Origin: Devosia sp.
Lineage (GTDB): Bacteria; Pseudomonadota; Alphaproteobacteria; Rhizobiales; Devosiaceae
Length of the DNA: 24,567 bases
Direction: 5' to 3'
Assembly (NCBI GenBank): GCA_028290245.1
Contig: JAQGKG010000490.1
Span: 1-24,567, forward strand
Position 1 is the stretch's first letter. Each line of letters starts with the position of its first letter. Under the pieces are notes generated by a model. It was given only the letters and a program-made list of their open reading frames with translations. It was not told the origin of the DNA and made no database searches. The translations under genes were made by a program, and so were the position numbers. Shown in pieces: positions 7,454 to 14,385 of the stretch.

Positions 7454-9283
7454 CTAAAACTCGTTCCAGTCTGACTTCAGGGCAGACGAGCCTTCGGTGA
7501 GATAGACCCGCGATGCAGCCGCCGCCTGTCTAACCGGGCGCCTTGTGGGCATTACCTGACGGGTTAGCTGCGGTGCACTTGTCACGAAGATTTCGACAAT
7601 TGTGTCGAGTTCACTTGCCTGTGCCTGGGTCTGTTCAACCGCCGCATTGGTCTCTTCGACCAGCGCTGCGTTGTGTTGGGTCATCTCGTCCATCTGGCGG
7701 ATTGCCGTGGTAACCTGCTCGATGGCACTGGATTGCTCCTGGCTTGCCTGGGCAATGCCCTGGATCAGCACGTCGTTTTCCTTGATGCCATCCAGCATCG
7801 ACGTGAGCTTGCTGGTCGCTTCCGCCACGAGCTTGGTGCCGCTGGATACCTCGGTAGCAGATTGCTCGATCAGCTTCTTGACGTCTGATGATGCGCTGGC
7901 GGCAGATTGAGCCAGTCGGCGCACTTCCACGGCCACAACCGCAAAACCCTTGCCGGCGTCGCCTGCCCGCGCCGCTTCGACCGACGCGTTGAGCGCTAAA
8001 AGATTGGTCTGGAACGCGATATCGTCGATCATGCCGATGATGTTGGAGATCTTGGACGACGACTGGGTGATGCGTTCCATGGCCGTGTTGGCCTGGGACA
8101 TCACGCTGCCAGTTTCCTCCGCAGTGTTGGACACGATACGAGACTTGTCGCTGGCGCTGTCCGCGCGCTTTGCATTGTCGGTGACGGTCGAGGCGAGTTG
8201 ATCCATGGCAGCCGAGGTTTCCTCGATAGCTGCAGCCTGCCGGCTGGTCCGGTCTGAAAGGTCATTGGCACCAGCGAGCAATTCGGTCGTGGCAACTTTC
8301 AAGGTGCCCGACGTTTCGCGAATGCGCCCGATGATCGAGGTGAACTTGGCTAGCGCAGTATTGTAGGCCGAGCGAACTTCGTCGAGTTCCCCGACCAATT
8401 GCTCGTCGATCTGGCCGGTTAGGTCGCCCTTTGCCAGCGAGGCCAAACCCTCACCCAGCAACTTTACGGCGTGCTTTCGAGCAGTGATGTCGGTTGCGTA
8501 TTTGACAACCTTGAACGGTACGCCGTTCATGTCGAAGATCGGGTTATAGGTTGCCTGAATCCAGACTTCCTTGCCGCCCTTGCCGATGCGCAGATATTCG
8601 GCCGATTTGAATTCCCCACGCGCCAAACTAGCCCAGAACTCACCATAGGCGCGATCATTAGCTTCCTCGGGCCGCACGAACATGCGGTGATGCTGACCCT
8701 TGATCTCGTCGAGCCGGTAGCCAAGAGCGGCGCAAAAATTAGGGTTGGCGGTCAGGATTTCGCCGGTGGTGCTGAACTCGATGACCGCCTGGCATTTGCC
8801 GATGGCGTCGAGTTGCCCGCGGTTATCCGCGTTTAACAGCTTTGTGGCGGTCACTTCGGTCGCAAATTTGACGACTTTGATTGGTTTCCCATCGGCAGCT
8901 AGCACTGGATTGTAGGAGGCCTGAATCCAGACTTCCTTGCCACCTTTGCCAATACGTTTGTATTCACCCGCCTCGAACTGTCCGGCACGCAGCCGTGTCC
9001 AGAACGCCAGATATTTGGTACCATCCTCGCCGCTCGCCACAAAGATCCTGTGGTTCTTGCCGATGATCTCTTCGGCCTCATATCCAAGCGTGGACAGAAA
9101 ATTTTTGTTGGCTGTGAGGATCGTGCCATCCATGGCAAATTCGATTACCGCCTGCGATCGACCGATGGCTTCGAGCGTCGCCTTTTCCTCGTCACGTCGA
9201 GTATTGTTCTTGTTTTTAAATAAAGGAAGTTGAACCACGTCTGACCCCGTCCATTGATCACGGGGGAGTATGTACGAACTCAT
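7454..9283 (-). CDS. Soluble methyl-accepting chemotaxis protein with two PAS domains
   Basis: Chemoreceptor of 609 residues without any transmembrane segment, so it senses an internal signal. Two PAS domains (about 35-150 and 157-272) are near-copies of each other: both contain [13 protein letters not shown] and end in KVVKFAT/KVVKYAT. A HAMP-like stretch (about 276-325, [13 protein letters not shown]) leads into the MCP signalling domain (about 340-575). The highly conserved hairpin tip [18 protein letters not shown] lies near residue 420 and binds CheA/CheW. The protein ends in DWNEF, fitting the W-x-x-F/Y tail that tethers CheR and CheB. The layout resembles P. aeruginosa BdlA (two PAS plus MCP), a biofilm-dispersal regulator; the ligand or cofactor here is unknown. 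The start ATG at 9283 has a poor ribosome site. Its N-terminal coding region is AT-richer than the surrounding genes, and no other chemotaxis gene lies in the window. Confidence 0.93.
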   Translation of the reverse strand: MSSYILPRDQWTGSDVVQLPLFKNKNNTRRDEEKATLEAIGRSQAVIEFAMDGTILTANKNFLSTLGYEAEEIIGKNHRIFVASGEDGTKYLAFWTRLRAGQFEAGEYKRIGKGGKEVWIQASYNPVLAADGKPIKVVKFATEVTATKLLNADNRGQLDAIGKCQAVIEFSTTGEILTANPNFCAALGYRLDEIKGQHHRMFVRPEEANDRAYGEFWASLARGEFKSAEYLRIGKGGKEVWIQATYNPIFDMNGVPFKVVKYATDITARKHAVKLLGEGLASLAKGDLTGQIDEQLVGELDEVRSAYNTALAKFTSIIGRIRETSGTLKVATTELLAGANDLSDRTSRQAAAIEETSAAMDQLASTVTDNAKRADSASDKSRIVSNTAEETGSVMSQANTAMERITQSSSKISNIIGMIDDIAFQTNLLALNASVEAARAGDAGKGFAVVAVEVRRLAQSAASASSDVKKLIEQSATEVSSGTKLVAEATSKLTSMLDGIKENDVLIQGIAQASQEQSSAIEQVTTAIRQMDEMTQHNAALVEETNAAVEQTQAQASELDTIVEIFVTSAPQLTRQVMPTRRPVRQAAAASRVYLTEGSSALKSDWNEF

Positions 9284-9303
9284 GCTTAATCAGTCGTGAA
9301 TGT

Positions 9304-9321
9304 CTGACTTTTTAAAGTTAG
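9304..9321 (-). promoter_or_regulatory. AT-rich near-palindrome before the chemoreceptor gene
   Basis: On the minus strand CTAACTTT, two A, then AAAGTCAG form an 8-base-arm near-palindrome with one mismatch, in the 47-base gap between the deformylase-like gene and the chemoreceptor start. It may be an operator or part of a promoter. The gap is clearly AT-richer than its surroundings. No clear -35/-10 pair is seen. Confidence 0.25.
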
Positions 9322-9330
9322 AATAAGAAC

Positions 9331-9828
9331 TTAGCCGTCGAGACTCTTCCGAAACTTGCGGATTGCAATGTCTCTCTTCACTGTTGAAATCCGGCGCAAA
9401 AAAAACAGGCCGTTCATTTGATCTATTTCGTGCTGCGCAACGCGGGCCACGAAACGTTCGAATCGCTGAGTATTCCGCTGCCCATCGGCGTCGTCAAATG
9501 CCAACTCGACCCAGCGCGACCGCTTCACCGGCGCTTCGATGCCCGGCATCGATACCGAACCTTCCGGCGCTACGTCGGTCTCATCCGACATCTGCAGAAT
9601 TTCCGGATTGAAGAGCAGGCAGTATTCGCGCTTGGTGGTATCGCCCGATGTGCTGATAACCACCAGCGGTTGATCGAGACCCAGATGCGCCGCAGCGAGG
9701 CCATAGGCCTGCACCTTCTGCGCGGCCGCCAGCAAGTCTGCGCCCGCAGCCAGCATGGCAGCGTCAACAGCGCGCGGCATGGCTTTAACGCTGAGCGCTA
9801 CATGCGGATAAATGACGAAATCAGGCAC
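9331..9828 (-). CDS. Peptide-deformylase-like protein with degenerate active site
   Basis: Homologous to peptide deformylase, the metalloenzyme that removes formyl from nascent proteins, but probably not an active one. Deformylase is recognised by three motifs, and each is altered. GxGLAAxQ is GLAAAH (residues 43-48, final Q to H). EGCLS is EGSVS (89-93, metal ligand Cys to Ser91, codon TCG at 9558-9556). QHEIDHL is QHEIDQM (132-138), keeping H133 and E134 but with the second metal histidine replaced by Q137 (codon CAA at 9420-9418). Two of three metal ligands are gone. The frame is intact over 165 residues, so it is selected as a protein rather than decaying. I place the start at GTG 9828, which overlaps the mrcA stop as TAGTG and implies translational coupling; upstream in-frame codons lie within mrcA. 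A non-catalytic ribosome- or peptide-binding role is conceivable but speculative. Confidence 0.85.
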   Translation of the reverse strand: MPDFVIYPHVALSVKAMPRAVDAAMLAAGADLLAAAQKVQAYGLAAAHLGLDQPLVVISTSGDTTKREYCLLFNPEILQMSDETDVAPEGSVSMPGIEAPVKRSRWVELAFDDADGQRNTQRFERFVARVAQHEIDQMNGLFFLRRISTVKRDIAIRKFRKSLDG

Positions 9829-12347
9829 TAGAACAGTCCGCCACGCCCCGCAGTAGGGGTGGACCACTGGCCCGTGGAGGGGTCGTACACAGGTTGCCCG
9901 CCGCCGCCCTGATCCGGTACGCCGCCGTTTTGATCGACAAACCCCGAGTCATACTGCTGCTGCATCTGCTGCTGGCGCTGGATGGCATCGACCGTATTGA
10001 CGTCGATGCCGATAACCGAAGTCATCAGGTTTGGTCCGGTACCCGGCTTAAATGACTCCTCGATCCCGGCTTCCCCCTCGAATGCCTTGACGCCCGAATT
10101 CGGATTGATCCAGGCATTGGTCATGCCGGACGGTTCAACAAACGGCGTCGCCGGCTTGCCTTCGAGTGCCTTGGCCATGAACTGGGTAAAAATTGGCACA
10201 GCGAAGGTACCGCCGGTAACCGAGCTCCCCATTGAGCGCGGCTGGTCGTAGCCGACATATACGCCCACGGCGAGTTCCGGCGTGAAGCCGACGAACCAGG
10301 CGTCCTTGTAGTCATTGGTGGTGCCGGTCTTGCCGGCCACCGGGCGATTGAGCGACTTGGCCGCCGTGCCGGTGCCGCGCTGCACCACGCCTTCCAGCAT
10401 CGAGGTGATCTGGTAGGCCGTCATCGGATCGAGCACCTGCTCGCGATTGTCGATGATGGTCGGCTCGCCCTGCCCGGTCCATTCCTCCGCCGAGCAACCC
10501 TGGCATAGGCGCTGGTCGTGCTTGTATACGGTCACGCCGTAGCGATCCTGCACGCGGTCGATCAGCGTCGGCACAATCTTGCGACCACCGTTCGCGATCG
10601 TCGCATAGGCCGCTGTCATGCGCATGTCGGTAGTTTCACCAGCACCAAGTGCCATGGCTAGCACCGGCTGCATCGTATCGTAGACGCCGAACAGCCGCGC
10701 ATATTCCGATACCAGCGGCATACCGATATCCTTGGCCAGCCGAACAGTCATCACATTACGGCTGCGCTCGATGCCGCGTCGTAGCGTCTGCGGCCCGTAA
10801 AACTCCTGCGCATAGTTCTCGGGCCGCCAGATCGTGCCATCGCTATTACGGATTTCCACCGGCGCATCGAGCACGACGGAGGCCGGCGTGTATCCATTGT
10901 CCAGCGCCGCCGCATAGACGATCGGCTTGAACGACGAGCCTGGCTGGCGGAGCGCCTGGGTCGCGCGGTTGAACTCGCTCATGGCATAGGAAAAGCCGCC
11001 GACCATCGCCAGCACGCGGCCGGTCCGCGGATCCATCGCGACCAGCGCACCCTCGATCTCGGGCACCTGCTCCAGCGTATAAATGCCGGTCTTGCCCGAC
11101 ACCGGCGAGACATAGACCACGTCGCCAACCTTTAGAATCGACTGCAGGGGCTTGGAGACCCATTTGATCTCCGGACCGGAGAGCGTGCCTACGGTGCGCT
11201 CGTCACCCACCGTATTATCGGCCAGGCTATCCGGACGCAGCCCGATGCTGGCCTCATTGCCGTTCATCGACAGCACCACGGCGAGTTGCCATTCCGGCAC
11301 GTCGCTAAGCGGAATGATCTTGGCGACATCCACGCCCCAATCAGCGCCGATTTCGATGCTGGCGACCGGCGCGCGAAAACCCTTGGTATGGTCGTAGGAA
11401 ATCAACCCGTCCATCAAAGCCCGACGCGCATAGTCCTGAAGCCGCGGCTCCAGCGTCGTGCGCACCGACAACCCGCCGCCATACAACTGGTCCTCGCCAT
11501 ACAGTTTGGCCAGTTCGCGACGCACTTCCTCGGTGAAATATTCTGCCGAATAGAGCTGGCTACCACCGGCCCGTGGACTGACGTTCAGCGGCTCGTCCTT
11601 GGCTACGGCAGCCTCTTCAGCCGTTGCATAGCCATTCTCGACCATCCGATCGATAACCCAGGTGCGGCGCTCAATGGCAGCCTGCGGCCGACGGAACGGA
11701 TGATAATTGTTCGGCCCCTTCGGCAGCGCCGCGATATAGGCCGCCTCGCTCAGGGTCAGCTGATACAGCGCCTTGTCGAAATAGTTCAGCGCTGCCGCGG
11801 CCACGCCATAGGAGTTCAGGCCGAGGAAAATCTCGTTGAGATAGAGCTCGAGAATACGGTCCTTGGAAAAGGTCGACTCGATGCGGACAGCCAGCAATGC
11901 TTCCTGGATTTTGCGATCCCAAGTCTGTTCCGAGCTGAGCAGAAAGTTCTTGGCAACCTGCTGGGTGATCGACGAGCCGCCGCCCTGGATCGAGTTATTT
12001 CCATCCATGCGGGCCAGCAGATTGTCTCGCGCCGCGCGCACCAAACCGTCCAGCGCAATGCCGCCGTGGCTGTAGAAATCCTTGTCTTCGGCCGACAAAA
12101 ACGCGTTTACCAGCAGCGGCGGAACGGTCTCGATCGGCTGGAACAGACGTCGCTCACGAGCGAATTCAGCCAGCAGCGTACCATCAGCCGCATGCACGCG
12201 CGTCGTCACCGGCGGCTGATAATCCTTGAGCACCGTGTAATCGGGCAGTCCGGCTGAAACGGTGGTAAGATAGATCGCGGCCACACCAATGCCCGCCAGC
12301 ACAGCGAACATTCCAAAACCGAAAATCCATCCGAGCAAGCGCAGCAT
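9828..12347 (-). CDS. mrcA: Penicillin-binding protein 1A (bifunctional transglycosylase/transpeptidase)
   Basis: Class A PBP that polymerises glycan strands from lipid II and cross-links peptides in the periplasm. With the start at ATG 12347 it has 839 residues. It has a short cytoplasmic end and one transmembrane helix (about 5-30), then a GT51 transglycosylase domain whose catalytic glutamate E87 sits in SAEDKDFYSHGG. The GGGSSITQQ and KNFLLS motifs follow. The transpeptidase domain has the SxxK serine S471 (GSSFKP), the SxN motif SRN, and KTG at 673-675. A low-complexity Q/G/P tail ends the protein. I prefer 12347 because MLRLLGWIFGFG matches rhizobial PBP1A starts and GGGAG lies about 12 bases upstream; the frame extends 22 codons to a TTG at 12413 without a ribosome site. 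It lies downstream of amiC, with the deformylase-like gene overlapping its stop codon. Confidence 0.96.
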   Translation of the reverse strand: MLRLLGWIFGFGMFAVLAGIGVAAIYLTTVSAGLPDYTVLKDYQPPVTTRVHAADGTLLAEFARERRLFQPIETVPPLLVNAFLSAEDKDFYSHGGIALDGLVRAARDNLLARMDGNNSIQGGGSSITQQVAKNFLLSSEQTWDRKIQEALLAVRIESTFSKDRILELYLNEIFLGLNSYGVAAAALNYFDKALYQLTLSEAAYIAALPKGPNNYHPFRRPQAAIERRTWVIDRMVENGYATAEEAAVAKDEPLNVSPRAGGSQLYSAEYFTEEVRRELAKLYGEDQLYGGGLSVRTTLEPRLQDYARRALMDGLISYDHTKGFRAPVASIEIGADWGVDVAKIIPLSDVPEWQLAVVLSMNGNEASIGLRPDSLADNTVGDERTVGTLSGPEIKWVSKPLQSILKVGDVVYVSPVSGKTGIYTLEQVPEIEGALVAMDPRTGRVLAMVGGFSYAMSEFNRATQALRQPGSSFKPIVYAAALDNGYTPASVVLDAPVEIRNSDGTIWRPENYAQEFYGPQTLRRGIERSRNVMTVRLAKDIGMPLVSEYARLFGVYDTMQPVLAMALGAGETTDMRMTAAYATIANGGRKIVPTLIDRVQDRYGVTVYKHDQRLCQGCSAEEWTGQGEPTIIDNREQVLDPMTAYQITSMLEGVVQRGTGTAAKSLNRPVAGKTGTTNDYKDAWFVGFTPELAVGVYVGYDQPRSMGSSVTGGTFAVPIFTQFMAKALEGKPATPFVEPSGMTNAWINPNSGVKAFEGEAGIEESFKPGTGPNLMTSVIGIDVNTVDAIQRQQQMQQQYDSGFVDQNGGVPDQGGGGQPVYDPSTGQWSTPTAGRGGLF

Positions 12348-12473
12348 ATAGTCTTTTCTCTCCCGGCGGCTCATTCGAGCTGCCGTAAACCAATCTCTGA
12401 GCGCTTGCCCCAACGCGCCGGATTCACTGCAGAATCATAGCAGATTGCGGCACCGAAGTGCATCACCAGCCGC

Positions 12474-12504
12474 CATAGCTAATGGCCGATAGACCCTAGC
12501 TATG
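12474..12504. promoter_or_regulatory. Inverted repeat between amiC and mrcA
   Basis: CATAGCTA (12474-12481) and TAGCTATG (12497-12504) are perfect inverted copies separated by 15 bases, in the 171-base gap between amiC and mrcA. There is no T-run, so an operator or weak RNA hairpin is more likely than a terminator. A TATGAT hexamer follows on the minus strand at about 12440-12435 and could be a -10 element for mrcA, but no good -35 accompanies it. Confidence 0.35.
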
Positions 12505-12518
12505 ACTGAATTGTCACA

Positions 12519-13793
12519 TCACTGTTCAGGCACCAGCCCGTCGAAATAAGTCGAGATGCCCCGTGCCAGGGCCTCCGAGGTCCGATCCTGCCACTCGCCG
12601 CGCAGCAGGTTGGCCATATCGTCGGCATTGGACAGGAAGCCTAGCTCGACCAGCACTGACGGCACATCTGGCGCCTGCAGCACCAGGAAATCGGCCTGAC
12701 GCACCGGGAAGCGCCGCAACTCGACGCTGGGTTCGAGCTGATGCACGATTGACTGCGCCGCCACGTATGACTGGTGCCGCATCTCGCGCCGCATCAGGTC
12801 GAGCAGGATATCAACCACCTCGGGCGCCATCTGCGGCATGGCAAAACCGGCGATGATATCCGTCTTGTTCTCGTTATCAGCCAGCACCTTGTCCAGCACA
12901 TCGGTGGCGTTCTCGTCGCGCGTATAAACGCTGGCACCGCGAATCTCGGGTTGCTGGAAACTGTCGGCGTGGATGGAAATGAACAGGTCGGCCTTGTTGG
13001 TGCGAGCCAGCGCCACGCGCTCCTCAAGCCGGAGGAACGTGTCGTCCTCGCGGGTCAGCGCCACGTCGAAGCGGCCGGACGACACCAGCAGCTCTTGCAG
13101 CCGCAGCGCAAACGCCAGCACGATATCCTTTTCCTTGATGCCCGCAGGGGTCTCGGCACCGCTATCGATGCCGCCATGGCCGGGGTCGATCACCACCAAT
13201 GGCCGCGTCGCAATCGGCAGTTCCGAGCCCCCCGCCGGGGTCGAACTATCGGCCACCGGCGGCGCGACTGTGCTGGACGCCGTCGCGTCGCGGGCGACAT
13301 TGGCCGCAAACTCCTCGGCCGTAGCGGGAATCACATCGACCACCAGCCGCGCCGGCTGGCCCTCGAACGGATCGAGCACATAGGCTTGCTGCACCTGGGC
13401 TGGCGCCGATAGCGTCAGGATAGTCCGCACCCGGTCCGGCGCCGCCTGTTCCACCAGATATTCGCTGATCATGCTGGCCTCGCCTGCAGGCGTACCGGCA
13501 GGCACAGGCACCGAGAAGGTCGCCGCGCGAACGTCGATGGCGATCCGGTCAGGATCGCTCAGCGAGACCAGGGCAAATTCGGTCTTGGCCGCGAGGTCGA
13601 TGATCAGTCGGGCGCGTTCCGGCGTCCCCGAAACGCGAACATCCATCACATTGGGCAAGGCAACCGGCGCGGCGGGAGCAGCCGGAGACGGGTCGGTAGG
13701 TAGGTCCTGCGCCTGGGACGCACCCATGAGCACAACGCCCGTAATAATTGCCAGCCGCAGCGCCAGGACAAACAGTCGAACGGATTTCAACAA
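12519..13793 (-). CDS. amiC: N-acetylmuramoyl-L-alanine amidase with AMIN domain
   Basis: Periplasmic zinc amidase that cuts the bond between N-acetylmuramic acid and the stem peptide, splitting septal peptidoglycan in cell separation. The product starts with a signal peptide (LKSVRLFVLALRLAIITG, then a cut near GASQAQ), followed by an AMIN targeting domain (about residues 45-145) and an Amidase_3 domain (about 200-420). The zinc and catalytic residues are in place: H206 (DPGHGG), E221 (KEKD), H275 (SIHADS) and E383 (VELGF). The frame stays open to an ATG at 13961, but that extension has no signal-peptide character. The TTG at 13793, just before the signal peptide and after GGGGCCGG, gives the normal family length of 424 residues; the start remains uncertain. 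It begins the minus-strand series that leads to mrcA and is divergent from rne, the order known in rhizobia. Confidence 0.93.
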   Translation of the reverse strand: MLKSVRLFVLALRLAIITGVVLMGASQAQDLPTDPSPAAPAAPVALPNVMDVRVSGTPERARLIIDLAAKTEFALVSLSDPDRIAIDVRAATFSVPVPAGTPAGEASMISEYLVEQAAPDRVRTILTLSAPAQVQQAYVLDPFEGQPARLVVDVIPATAEEFAANVARDATASSTVAPPVADSSTPAGGSELPIATRPLVVIDPGHGGIDSGAETPAGIKEKDIVLAFALRLQELLVSSGRFDVALTREDDTFLRLEERVALARTNKADLFISIHADSFQQPEIRGASVYTRDENATDVLDKVLADNENKTDIIAGFAMPQMAPEVVDILLDLMRREMRHQSYVAAQSIVHQLEPSVELRRFPVRQADFLVLQAPDVPSVLVELGFLSNADDMANLLRGEWQDRTSEALARGISTYFDGLVPEQ

Positions 13794-13947
13794 GCGCGGA
13801 CCGGCCCCAATATCGTGTCTGCCGCATCTGCCATGATGGTCGGGCGATTCTGCGGCACGACGGCTCTTATGCGATGATTTTGGCTGGCCACCAATAAAGC
13901 TCGTGAGAAATGCCCTGCTGTCAGCGGTTTCGACTTTCCTGTTGCCA

Positions 13948-13976
13948 TTGTGACGCAACATCCCTACACGCTAGAG
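13948..13976 (+). promoter_or_regulatory. Candidate rne promoter
   Basis: TTGTGA (13948-13953) and CTAGAG (13971-13976) are 17 bases apart, close to the alphaproteobacterial pattern of TTG-rich -35 and CTATA-like -10. This would start transcription near 13983, about 400 bases before the rne start codon. Confidence 0.35.
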
Positions 13977-14362
13977 GGGAAGCGCTTGCTTTCTGCAGTA
14001 CCAGTTTAGATGGCCGAAGGGCCTCTTGCCGCGGTGCAGGAAGTGACCGGATGAGGGGTCGAAGAGCCTCGAAATCTGGTTCAGAAGCGGCAAATCCAGC
14101 GCTTCGCTTTGAATTTCGGTCCTCCATGGACCGGACGGTTGCCGTGAGGCGATCCAATAGGAAGAGGTCAGATGGCCCGCAAGCGGACAGAACGCGACGC
14201 GATCGAAAATACCGATTGCCGCTTCGTCACGCAGCATCTTCCGGCCATGACCACATCGACCGGCGCGATGAAGGCAGAGCTTCTGCGCGCCACACACCCC
14301 AAACCATTCGCCTCGCACAGCGCCACAGCAAGGATGCCGGTTTCCCGGCGGCCTCTTGTCGG

Positions 14363-14376
14363 CGCGCGAGCGCGCG
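14363..14376 (+). promoter_or_regulatory. Hairpin overlapping the rne ribosome binding site
   Basis: CGCGC (14363-14367) and GCGCG (14372-14376) pair around a GAGC loop; the 3' arm covers the first bases of the rne Shine-Dalgarno sequence CGGAG (14375-14379), which is 6 bases before ATG 14386. When folded it could reduce ribosome access. The function is inferred from position only. Confidence 0.4.
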
Positions 14377-14385
14377 GAGTTCAAT

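Larger units (their letters stand above)
13794..14385 (+). other. Long divergent intergenic region and rne leader
   Basis: About 590 bases lie between the preferred amiC start and rne. Contents I can support: a candidate rne promoter at 13948-13976, a small hairpin GGCC-GAAG-GGCC (14012-14023), a hairpin with perfect 6-bp arms (14117-14122 with 14128-14133), a short frame beginning at ATG 14172 with a strong ribosome site, and a hairpin at the rne ribosome site (14363-14376). If the promoter is right, the rne message has a leader of about 400 bases. E. coli RNase E controls its own message through a long structured leader, so a similar role is plausible. No conserved protein is recognisable. 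Confidence 0.5.

Noticed and set aside
9331..9828. Active def gene as the organism's main deformylase
   Set aside because: Two metal ligands are missing, and the usual partner fmt is not adjacent.
11286..12257. 323-codon open frame opposite mrcA
   Set aside because: Shadow of the conserved transglycosylase region of PBP1A; composition is unlike a real protein.
13794..13961. N-terminal extension of amiC to ATG 13961
   Set aside because: It would put 56 residues without signal-peptide character before a clear signal peptide. The shorter TTG start fits the family better, although TTG is not ideal.
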